Source: Candidatus Latescibacterota bacterium
GTDB lineage: Bacteria; Latescibacterota; UBA2968; UBA8231
Assembly: GCA_022825185.1 (NCBI GenBank)
Contig: JAJDYK010000139.1
Location: forward strand, 1 to 7,792
Length of the DNA: 7,792 bases
Reading direction: 5' to 3'
The translations under genes and the position numbers were made by a program. The number at the start of each line of letters is the position of its first letter. Within the stretch, counting starts at the first letter, position 1. Shown here in pieces: positions 1-5,819 of this stretch. The notes under the pieces were generated by a model, which saw only the letters and a program-made list of their open reading frames with translations, was not told the DNA's origin and made no database searches.

Positions 1-342
1 ATACTCTTCAAAGTGGTACTCGAGAGTGTCCAAGGCGTTTTTGAACGCCGAGAAGTTGAAGCGCAGGATGACGTAGCGATGGCGGTTTTCCGTCGGCTGC
101 CGCCCCAAGTCCGTGCCGCCGAAGACCTCCTCGAAGTCGTCAGCTCTTGTGCGGTTGTAGTAGTTGTCCAGCAGCGACACCCAGCAGGACTTGCCAAAGC
201 GACGCGGACGTATCAGAAAGACGTAGCTCTCGTCTTCTAAAGCGTGGACAAAGCGCGTCTTATCGACGTAGAGCCAGCCATTCAAGCGGATGCGCCTGAA
301 ATCGGCCTCTCCGTAGGGAATGCGGGGGTAGGATGCGGGCAT
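1..342 (-). CDS. AAA-ATPase-like protein (PF09820 type), N-terminal part; gene runs off the left edge
   Basis: The minus strand reads open from an ATG at 342-340 to the window edge, giving 114 residues. The N-terminus carries the pattern typical of the AAA-ATPase_like family: IPYGEADF (8-15), NGWLYVDKTRF (21-31), then the nucleotide-binding segment VFLIRPRRFGKS (41-52). In that segment the first glycine of a classical Walker A motif is replaced by Arg45, which is usual for this family. A second strand, RYVILRFNFSAF (89-100), looks like the position of the next beta strand of the P-loop fold. Full-length members normally run to about 500 residues and often end in a PD-(D/E)XK nuclease-like domain, which would lie outside the window. 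The start is supported by GAGGAG about five bases upstream. The cellular role of the family is poorly known; many genomes carry several copies. It lies 82 bp downstream of the thioesterase gene on the same strand. The family call is firm, the function is not. Confidence 0.85.
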   Translation of the reverse strand, partial: MPASYPRIPYGEADFRRIRLNGWLYVDKTRFVHALEDESYVFLIRPRRFGKSCWVSLLDNYYNRTRADDFEEVFGGTDLGRQPTENRHRYVILRFNFSAFKNALDTLEYHFEEY

Positions 343-387
343 GACGACTCCTCAAGCGAAGGAACAAGACTGAGCGTAACGATTGAG

Positions 388-408
388 CAAAACAAGCGCA
401 ACGCGCTC
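388..408 (-). terminator. weak terminator-like hairpin after the thioesterase gene
   Basis: On the minus strand, AGCGC (407-403) and GCGCT (399-395) can form a five-base-pair stem around a GTT loop, with a possible extra G-T pair at its base. It is followed by the T-rich stretch TTGTTTT (394-388). It lies 17 bases past the thioesterase stop and before the AAA-ATPase-like gene. The stem is short and the T-run is interrupted, so it may only attenuate transcription or may be chance. Confidence 0.25.
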
Positions 409-424
409 ACGTCCGACAAAAAAA

Positions 425-835
425 TCAGCGATTCGCCAACAGCTCCTCTATCTCAGGCGGAAAACCGCGCTGCCCGTCGCGGTTGAGGCTGGTGCCGATG
501 AGGCGACCGTGTAGCACGTGCGCGCCATCGGATTCCCTGAAGATATCTTGGACAAAGCAAAAGCGCAGGCGGCTCTCTCGCTCTACGCGCAGTTCGACTG
601 TGAAGCGGTCGCCGCTGCGGAGGGGGGCCTTGTAGTCGATTTCTGCGCGGGTGAGGACCAAGTCGTGGCCCTGTTCGTGGAAGCGGGCAAAGCTGAGGCC
701 GAGGCTTTGCAAATACTGGTGGCGGGCGTGTTCGAGATAGTGTTGGTAGATCGCGTTGTTGACAATCCCTTGGAGATCGCATTCGTAGTCGCGGACGTCT
801 AGGGTGAGCGTGAAGTCGGGAGGCTGTGCTGGCAT
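425..835 (-). CDS. Acyl-CoA thioesterase, hot-dog fold (4HBT/YbgC-like)
   Basis: This 136-residue protein has the length and layout of a single hot-dog-fold thioesterase, cytoplasmic enzymes that hydrolyse acyl-CoA thioesters. The diagnostic segment is YECDLQGIVNNAIYQHYLEH (17-36), matching the family pattern in which an aspartate (here Asp20) is followed by G-x-V-x-N/H-A-x-Y at the start of the central helix. In the YbgC branch this aspartate is catalytic. The later strands are also recognisable: LVLTRAEIDYKAPLRSGDRF (59-78), typical of the 'the acid is moved onto the sheet' part of the fold, followed by VELRVERES and RFCFVQDIFR. The start at 835 has AGGA nine bases upstream. A longer, overlapping minus-strand frame (453-929) lacks any family signal and is a shadow. 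The acyl substrate cannot be read from the sequence. It is divergently oriented from the sugar-acid genes and shares their short upstream region. Confidence 0.88.
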   Translation of the reverse strand: MPAQPPDFTLTLDVRDYECDLQGIVNNAIYQHYLEHARHQYLQSLGLSFARFHEQGHDLVLTRAEIDYKAPLRSGDRFTVELRVERESRLRFCFVQDIFRESDGAHVLHGRLIGTSLNRDGQRGFPPEIEELLANR

Positions 836-867
836 GTTTTATTGTCCTATGGGCAAGAGGGGGTTGC

Positions 868-896
868 TTGTTGGATTGAGGGGACTTGGCTATTTT
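868..896 (+). promoter_or_regulatory. possible sigma-70-type promoter for the 922 gene
   Basis: TTGTTG (868-873) and TATTTT (891-896) are separated by 17 bases in the 86-bp divergent region and would start transcription near 903, giving a leader of about 20 bases that still contains the Shine-Dalgarno AGGAGA (909-914). Neither hexamer is close to consensus, so this is a weak prediction. No operator palindrome is evident between 836 and 921. Confidence 0.2.
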
Positions 897-921
897 GTGC
901 CCCGCAAAAGGAGAGTGAGCG

Positions 922-1884
922 ATGTTCAAAATATCCGTTTGGCACGGCGATTTGTCGGATTCGTACCTGCGCTACGTCACCCAACTCGGGGTCGATTGTT
1001 TGGACTTTGGCTCGGGCGATTACTTCCCGGGGGTCAAAGAGCAGGGCTATCCCGACCTAGACGCCGTGATAAAAATAAGAAAAAAAATCCGTTCTTGGGG
1101 GCTGGACTTCAATCGCGTGACCCTGCCGGACATAACTGAAAAGTTCATGTCCGGGGAGGACGACGGCGAGAAGGAGTTGGAAAACACGGTTGCGGCACTG
1201 AAGGTCTTTGCCGAGGCCGGGGCACCCATTGCGCGGCAGCGATTTCACGGCGACGTGTTCCCGTGGATGCTCCGTCGCTGGAATTCGCCAAGGCGCGGCG
1301 GCTACCACTATCGGGCTGAGAGTCGCAGCTTGGCCGAGAGCGACGAGGGGCCGCCTTCGCTAGAACAGCTCGATGCTTGGTGGGCGCGTTTTTGCGCGGT
1401 GTACGAGCGCTTGGTGCCCATTGCCGAGGACCGCGACATCAAGCTGGCGATCCATCCTTCGGACTCGCCGCTGCCGGATACGCCGCTGGGCGGCTTGGGT
1501 TTTCACAAGGTCATCGACGCCTTTCCCAGCCGCCAAGTTGGGTACCTCTACTGCTGCGGCACCCGCGCCGAGGCCGGGGGTCTGCCCTTAGTGCTCGACG
1601 AGGTGCACAATTACGGGCGCAAGGGCCGGATCTTCATGGTGCATTTGCGCAATGTGCGCGGGAGCTTGGCCACGGCGGGAGGATTTGAGGAGACCCTGCT
1701 CGACGACGGCGACATGAACATGGCCAAAATCCTGTTGGAGTTGGACAGGGTGGGTTTTGACGGGTGCATCAACCCCGACCACATACCGGCGCTAGAAGGG
1801 GACGAGGGGGCATTGACGCGCGGGTTGGCGTACTCAGTGGGGTACATCAAGGCGTTGTTTGCTGCGTTGGCGGCGATCAAGTAG
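922..1884 (+). CDS. Mannonate dehydratase-like protein (UxuA family, short form)
   Basis: Enzymes of the UxuA family dehydrate D-mannonate to 2-keto-3-deoxy-D-gluconate in hexuronate breakdown; they are TIM-barrel metalloenzymes of the cytoplasm. This 320-residue protein keeps the family's metal-site landmarks in order: His178 in KLAIHPSDSP, Cys212 in the YLYCCGTRAE segment, His241 in FMVHLRNV, and Asp286 in NPDHIP. In characterised UxuA proteins His, Cys, His and Asp at these places bind Mn/Fe. Also typical are the DDGDMNM stretch (261-267) and the C-terminal GLAYSVGYIKALF (301-313). It is clearly shorter than the roughly 360-400 residues of classical UxuA, and its N-terminus (KISVWHGD...) differs from the usual start, so the substrate may be another aldonate. 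AGGAGA seven bases before the ATG supports the start. The next gene begins 10 bp after the stop, which suggests co-transcription. A run of eight adenines lies at codons 53-56. Confidence 0.8.
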   Translation: MFKISVWHGDLSDSYLRYVTQLGVDCLDFGSGDYFPGVKEQGYPDLDAVIKIRKKIRSWGLDFNRVTLPDITEKFMSGEDDGEKELENTVAALKVFAEAGAPIARQRFHGDVFPWMLRRWNSPRRGGYHYRAESRSLAESDEGPPSLEQLDAWWARFCAVYERLVPIAEDRDIKLAIHPSDSPLPDTPLGGLGFHKVIDAFPSRQVGYLYCCGTRAEAGGLPLVLDEVHNYGRKGRIFMVHLRNVRGSLATAGGFEETLLDDGDMNMAKILLELDRVGFDGCINPDHIPALEGDEGALTRGLAYSVGYIKALFAALAAIK

Positions 1885-1894
1885 TGGGATAAAG

Positions 1895-3088
1895 ATGAGC
1901 AAAAAGAAAATCGCGGCGATCATCACCGAATACCGCCCTAGATCGCACGCCGATGTGATCGTCTCCAAGTTCCTCAAGGGCTTTCCCACGGACGAGGGCT
2001 TGTGTGCGCCGAGGGTCGAGATCGCGTCTATGTACATCGACCAGTTTCCCGAAAACGACATGGGACGGGCGATGGCCCAAGAGCACGGGGTGCCGATTTA
2101 TAACAGCATCTCGGCGGCGCTGTGTCTGGGGGGACGGGAGTTGGCAGTGGATGGGGTGTTGTCCATTGGCGAGCACGGGGACTACGCTTGGAACGAAAAG
2201 GAGCAGCAGCTCTATCCGCGGCGCTACTTTATGGAGCAAATTTGCGGGGTGATGGCGACGTCGAAGCGGGGGGTGCCGGTGTTCAACGACAAGCACTTGT
2301 CCTATAGCTGGACCGATGCGCTGTGGATGTACCAACGGGCGCAGGCGGTGGGAGCGGCATTTATGGGCGGGTCTTCGCTGCCGGTGTGTTGGCGGCAGCC
2401 CTATGTCGAGCACGAGTTGGAAACTCCGGTGGAAGAGGCGATGGCGATTGGGTTTTCCGGGCTGGATATCTACGGGTTCCACACGCTTGAAGTGCTCCAG
2501 TGCATGGTCGAGCGGCGGCAGGGAGGAGAGACCGGAGTGGCGGCGGTGACTTGTCTGGAGGGGGAAGCCGTGTGGCGGGCTGCCGACGAGGGATTGTGGT
2601 CGCGGGAACTAGCAGAGGCCGCCTGTGCGACCATTCCCGACAAGCCCGAGGGGACGATGGAGGAGCACTGCGAAAATCCGGCGCTTTTTGCGGTGGAATA
2701 TAGCGACGGATTGCGGGGGGCTGTGCTGATGCTCAACGGCTACGTTCACGATTTGGCGTACGCGGCGCGGGTCGATGGACAGGTGCAAGCCTGCGAGTTC
2801 CACGCCCAAGGGCACGGCGGGCCGGAAGGGGCGTACGCGCATTTTAGCTATCTGTCGCTCAACGTCGAAGAGATGTTCCTAACTGGCGAGGCCCAGTATC
2901 CGGTCGAGCGCACGTTGCTGACCAGTGGCGTTCTTGAAGCGGCGCTGACGTCGCGCTACGAGGGGTACAAGCGGCTGGAGACGCCGTGGCTGGATTTGGA
3001 GTACCAGTCGTACGATGCGTTTCGCTGGCGACCGACTGGGCCGCGGCCGACCGGAGCCTGTTTGGATCCGTGGCCACCGAGCGCGTGA
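1895..3088 (+). CDS. Conserved protein of unknown function, possibly related to sugar oxidoreductases
   Basis: I cannot give this 397-residue protein a named function. From memory, similar proteins are annotated as hypothetical in Planctomycetes- and Verrucomicrobia-like genomes. It opens with KKKIAAIITEYRPRSHADVI (3-22), which looks like a first beta strand, but without a glycine-rich GxGxxG loop. It then carries strikingly polar segments that look like active-site loops: IDQFPENDMGRA (48-59), SIGEHGDYAWNEKEQQLYPR (90-109), VFNDKHLSYSW (129-139), MGGSSLPVCW (157-166), IYGFHTLEVLQCMVERRQGG (192-211). Near the C-terminus, YPVERTLLTSGVLEAALTSR (335-354) recalls the end of Gfo/Idh/MocA-type dehydrogenases, so a distant link is possible but unproven. 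There is no signal peptide or membrane segment. The ATG at 1895 is preferred over an in-frame ATG at 1859, because the latter overlaps the previous gene by 26 bases and adds a low-complexity WRRSSSG leader. The ribosome site is weak (GTGGGAT), so translation may be coupled to the upstream gene. Confidence 0.85.
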   Translation: MSKKKIAAIITEYRPRSHADVIVSKFLKGFPTDEGLCAPRVEIASMYIDQFPENDMGRAMAQEHGVPIYNSISAALCLGGRELAVDGVLSIGEHGDYAWNEKEQQLYPRRYFMEQICGVMATSKRGVPVFNDKHLSYSWTDALWMYQRAQAVGAAFMGGSSLPVCWRQPYVEHELETPVEEAMAIGFSGLDIYGFHTLEVLQCMVERRQGGETGVAAVTCLEGEAVWRAADEGLWSRELAEAACATIPDKPEGTMEEHCENPALFAVEYSDGLRGAVLMLNGYVHDLAYAARVDGQVQACEFHAQGHGGPEGAYAHFSYLSLNVEEMFLTGEAQYPVERTLLTSGVLEAALTSRYEGYKRLETPWLDLEYQSYDAFRWRPTGPRPTGACLDPWPPSA

Positions 3089-3093
3089 GCATT

Positions 3094-3101
3094 AAAGGAG
3101 G
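3094..3101 (+). promoter_or_regulatory. strong Shine-Dalgarno AAAGGAGG that sets the glnE-half start
   Basis: AAAGGAGG is a near-perfect anti-16S match. It lies six bases from the ATG at 3108 but only three from the in-frame TTG at 3105. The spacing favours ATG 3108, which makes the protein 507 residues. Confidence 0.8.
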
Positions 3102-3107
3102 CTCTTG

Positions 3108-4631
3108 ATGCCTGCGTTCCAAGAGAGTCTGAGTCTAGCCCATCGGGTCTATGAAGAAGCGACCGGGCCAGCGTGCCATACCCTAGCTCAATTGGGCTTT
3201 GACCAGCCCTATCAAGCCCTGCAACGGCTAGATCTATTGGTCGATCTGGCGGGGCCAGCCTACGCCCTAGATCCCCCAGTGTCGCTGCTGGCGGCGGTGA
3301 GCCAGTCCGTCCAGCCCGACCAAGCGCTGCGGCGGTTGGAGCGGTTCTTGCACAGAGCGGGCGGGATTACGGCACTACATCACCGGACCAACGACACTCC
3401 CATCTTGGGGCAGCAACTGGCACAGATTTTGAGCTACAGCGGCTTTTTGACCGATGCCCTGATGCGCGACCCGGAGTACCTCTATTGGCTGCTGGTTGAG
3501 ACGACCTATCTGAGCCAGCCGTTGGCACTTTCGGTCCTGCGCCGCACCCTAGCACAAGAGACGGATAGTGACGATCCCCTTGCGGATTTGTACCGATTCC
3601 AGCGGCGTGAGTTGCTGCGGTTGGGCGCGGCCCAAGTGCTGGGAATGAAAGACGTGCGGCAGGTCGGCCGCGAATTGGCCGACTTGGCCGACGGGATCGT
3701 CGATCAGGCCCTAAAGTGGGCTTGGGAAGAGTTGCTGCCGCGCTGGGGCCGACCGCTGGACGAGCGCGGCCGGCCGGCCAAGTTTTGCGTGGTGGGCTTG
3801 GGCAAGTACGGCGGCCAAGAGCTCAACTACAGCTCGGATATCGATTTGTTGTTCATCTACGACGAAGAAGGCGAAACGCGCCCCTCGCGCGGCGGCTATT
3901 CAGTGGATAACGGCGAGTTTTTCCGGCGCTTGGGCGAGCGGCTCATCCAGTTGTTGACCGCGATGACTGGGGAGGGATTTTTTTATCGCGTTGACATGCG
4001 GCTGCGGCCCGACGGAATTGATGGAGCCTTAGTTCGACCCTTGGCCAGCTATTTGAGTTACTACGAGGAACGGGGCGAATTGTGGGAGCGCCAGATGCTG
4101 ATTAAGGCCCGCCGCGCCGCTGGTTCAACTCAAGTGTGGCAGCGCTTTCGCCAGATGCTGGTCCCTTTTGTCTTTCCGGACCATTTCGCGGACGACCCGC
4201 GCCAAGAGATTGCCCGCGTCAAGCAGCGCATTGAAGCCGAAATAGCGAGTAGGGCCGGCGACAACAATATCAAGCTACAGCCTGGTGGCATCCGCGATAT
4301 CGAGTTCATCGTCCAGTGCTTGCAGCTACTGAACGGCCATACCCATCCGCAAATCCGCGCCCACAATACCCTGACGGCGATTGAGCGCCTGCGCCGAACC
4401 GGACTGCTCGCGCCGGAGGACGCCCAGACCTTAAAGGAGGCCTACCGCTTTTTGCGGCAGCTAGAGAACTTGCTGCAAATTCAGGAGGCCCAGCCGGTGT
4501 ACGCGGTGCCCGAAGAGGAAGAGGATCGCCAAATCCTAACGGAACTGATGGAACTGGACGAGCCGCTGGAGACGATCTTGGAGGGGCATTGCCAAGGCGT
4601 TCGGCGGCTGTACGATGCGGTGTTTTCCTGA
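3108..4631 (+). CDS. Half-length GlnE: adenylyl-removing-type nucleotidyltransferase domain protein
   Basis: GlnE is normally a protein of about 950 residues with two similar halves that remove (N-half) and add (C-half) AMP on glutamine synthetase. This 507-residue protein is one half only. Residues 1-220 are the helical N-terminal region. The nucleotidyltransferase core follows: VGLGKYGGQELNYSSDIDLL (229-248), with metal-binding Asp244 and Asp246, and a third acidic residue, Asp296, in YRVDMRLRPDG. The C-terminal helical domain contains IKLQPGGIRDIEFIVQCLQL (388-407). Both the ELNxSSDID and the PGGIRDIEFIVQ wordings match the N-terminal, adenylyl-removing half; the other half usually reads like ELxxxSDLD and PGGLVDIEF. 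The end (VRRLYDAVFS) is where the first half of a full GlnE ends, so it looks like a clean domain boundary, not a ragged truncation. Nothing resembling the second half follows. It would act on glutamine synthetase in the cytoplasm if its partner activity exists elsewhere; that is inferred. It lies 19 bp after the unknown gene and just before a palindromic repeat. Confidence 0.85.
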   Translation: MPAFQESLSLAHRVYEEATGPACHTLAQLGFDQPYQALQRLDLLVDLAGPAYALDPPVSLLAAVSQSVQPDQALRRLERFLHRAGGITALHHRTNDTPILGQQLAQILSYSGFLTDALMRDPEYLYWLLVETTYLSQPLALSVLRRTLAQETDSDDPLADLYRFQRRELLRLGAAQVLGMKDVRQVGRELADLADGIVDQALKWAWEELLPRWGRPLDERGRPAKFCVVGLGKYGGQELNYSSDIDLLFIYDEEGETRPSRGGYSVDNGEFFRRLGERLIQLLTAMTGEGFFYRVDMRLRPDGIDGALVRPLASYLSYYEERGELWERQMLIKARRAAGSTQVWQRFRQMLVPFVFPDHFADDPRQEIARVKQRIEAEIASRAGDNNIKLQPGGIRDIEFIVQCLQLLNGHTHPQIRAHNTLTAIERLRRTGLLAPEDAQTLKEAYRFLRQLENLLQIQEAQPVYAVPEEEEDRQILTELMELDEPLETILEGHCQGVRRLYDAVFS

Positions 4632-4637
4632 CCAACT

Positions 4638-4745
4638 GATGTTACGTATCTGCGCCGAATCGGTAGGTGTAGGGGCGTCCCTTGTGGGCGCCCTTGCTAC
4701 GGGGCGTGGGCAACCACAAGGGTTGCCCCTACAAGGCGTAACATC
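4638..4745. repeat. nested palindromic intergenic repeat (MITE/REP-like), about 108 bp
   Basis: The gap between the glnE half and the lactonase gene is filled by an imperfect palindrome. The outermost nine bases, GATGTTACG (4638-4646), are repeated inverted as CGTAACATC (4737-4745). Inside are two 26-base arms, 4668-4693 and 4708-4733, which are inverted copies matching at 22 of 26 positions and separated by 14 bases. Each arm also folds by itself: GGGCGTCC (4673-4680) with GGGCGCCC (4686-4693) around CTTGT, and GGGCAACC (4708-4715) with GGTTGCCC (4721-4728) around ACAAG. There is no open frame and no clear target duplication. GTAGGGGC...GCCC elements of this general look are common between genes in many uncultured bacterial genomes. 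It may also end transcription of the upstream operon, although no T-run follows. Confidence 0.8.
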
Positions 4746-4777
4746 TTTAGCTTTCACATAATTCAAGGAGGGATACC

Positions 4778-4834
4778 ATGATGCAACGTCTCGCTACAAT
4801 CGCGCTGGTCTTGGTGGCCAGCACGGCCTTCGCC
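4778..4834 (+). other. signal peptide coding region of the lactonase
   Basis: Residues 1-19 have a short basic N-region (Arg4), a hydrophobic core (LATIALVLVA) and an AFA signal-peptidase I site, with cleavage expected between Ala19 and Gln20. There is no cysteine at the cleavage site, so it is not a lipoprotein. Confidence 0.85.
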
Positions 4835-5815
4835 CAAGAGCCGACGGGCGATCCGTCGATTATACCCGAGGGGGCCAAGCTCGAAGTGCTCTTCGACGGC
4901 GCGTTCTTTTCCGAGGGGCCGGCCGTGGCCTTCGATGGCTCGGTTTACTTCAGTGACATTACCTTTTCCATGGAATCGGGGATGCAGGCCGGACATATCT
5001 GGCGCTACGATCCCAAGACCGGCCAGACCGCGATCTTCCGTTCGCCCAGCGGCATGTCCAACGGCCTCAAGTTCGACGCGATGGGCAGGCTGATTGCCGC
5101 GGAGGGCGCGGATTTTGGGGGGCGGCGCGTGACGCGCACCGACCTTACAACCGGCAAGACCGAGATCATCGCCGGGCTATACGAGGGCCGCCCCTTTAAC
5201 GCCCCCAATGACATTTCCATCGACGAAAAGGGCCGCATCTACTTCAGCGACCCGCGCTACTTGGGCCACGAGCCGATCGACCAGCCGGTGATGGCGGTCT
5301 ATCGCATTGACCCGGACGGCACCATTGAGCGAATCATCACCGACGCGGGCAAGCCCAACGGCGTCTGCGTATCCCCGGACCAGCAGTCGCTCTACGTGGT
5401 GAGCAACGACAACGGCAATACGGGGATATTCCAATTGCTAGACATGCCCGCGCACAAGGGCCGGATGGCGCTGTTGGCGTACGACCTGCATCCCGACGGC
5501 ACGGCCACCTTCCGCGAAGAGCTTGTCGATTACTATCCCGAAGACGGGCCGGACGGCCTAGTCGTCGATGTCGAGGGCAACCTGTACGTGGCGGTGCGGG
5601 ATATGACGCGCCCGGGCATTGTCGTGTATGCGCCCAGTGGTGAGGAACTGGGCTATATCCCCACGCCCGTGGTCCCGACCAATGTGGCGTTTGGCCGCGG
5701 AGAGGAAAGCAAGACGCTCTACGTCACCTACGGAGGGGGCGCGCCGCCGGAAAACCCCGGGATCTTGGCCAAGATAACAGTCGGCAAGGACGGCTACCAC
5801 CTACCAGCCCCGTGA
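4778..5815 (+). CDS. Secreted SMP-30/gluconolactonase-family lactonase
   Basis: The family consists of six-bladed beta-propeller metal-dependent lactonases that open sugar lactones such as gluconolactone. This member has 345 residues including a Sec signal peptide, so it should act in the periplasm or outside the cell. The expected single-metal ligands are present: Glu46 in FSEGPAV, Asn194 in GKPNGVCVSPD, and Asp259 in GPDGLVVDVEG; Asn143 in FNAPNDISID corresponds to a substrate-side position in the family. The repeated blade motifs are visible (GSVYFSD 54-60, GRIYFSDPR 152-160, SLYVVSND 204-211, GNLYVAVRD 267-275, TLYVTYGG 313-320). AAGGAGG six bases before ATG 4778 supports that start over the second ATG at 4781. 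The symporter gene begins 4 bp after the stop, so the two are almost certainly co-transcribed. This suggests that the lactonase product is the symporter's cargo. The exact lactone is unknown. Confidence 0.88.
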   Translation: MMQRLATIALVLVASTAFAQEPTGDPSIIPEGAKLEVLFDGAFFSEGPAVAFDGSVYFSDITFSMESGMQAGHIWRYDPKTGQTAIFRSPSGMSNGLKFDAMGRLIAAEGADFGGRRVTRTDLTTGKTEIIAGLYEGRPFNAPNDISIDEKGRIYFSDPRYLGHEPIDQPVMAVYRIDPDGTIERIITDAGKPNGVCVSPDQQSLYVVSNDNGNTGIFQLLDMPAHKGRMALLAYDLHPDGTATFREELVDYYPEDGPDGLVVDVEGNLYVAVRDMTRPGIVVYAPSGEELGYIPTPVVPTNVAFGRGEESKTLYVTYGGGAPPENPGILAKITVGKDGYHLPAP

Positions 5816-5819
5816 CGCG

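Noticed and set aside
13..486. Two short plus-strand open frames (13-240 and 244-486)
   Set aside because: They are antisense to the AAA-ATPase-like gene, whose RPRRFGKS and YVDKTRF motifs fix the minus strand as coding.
453..929. Open frame of 158 residues on the minus strand
   Set aside because: It overlaps the thioesterase gene in another frame and crosses the divergent region. Its product is an arginine/proline-rich composition typical of a shadow frame in GC-rich DNA, with no family motif.
1859..1894. Upstream start for the 397-residue protein
   Set aside because: It would add 12 low-complexity residues and overlap the preceding gene. The sequence from ATG 1895 begins with a typical first beta strand.
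1877..2482. Open frame of 201 residues on the minus strand
   Set aside because: It lies antisense to the 397-residue gene. The His/Arg/Pro-rich product has no recognisable domain, whereas the plus-strand frame is clearly protein-like.
4668..4733. Two-repeat CRISPR array
   Set aside because: The two similar 26-base units are inverted, not direct, and separated by only 14 bases; there are no cas genes.
4632..4777. Remnant of the missing second half of GlnE
   Set aside because: The gap is filled by the palindromic repeat and a ribosome binding site. No nucleotidyltransferase-like peptide can be read in any frame.
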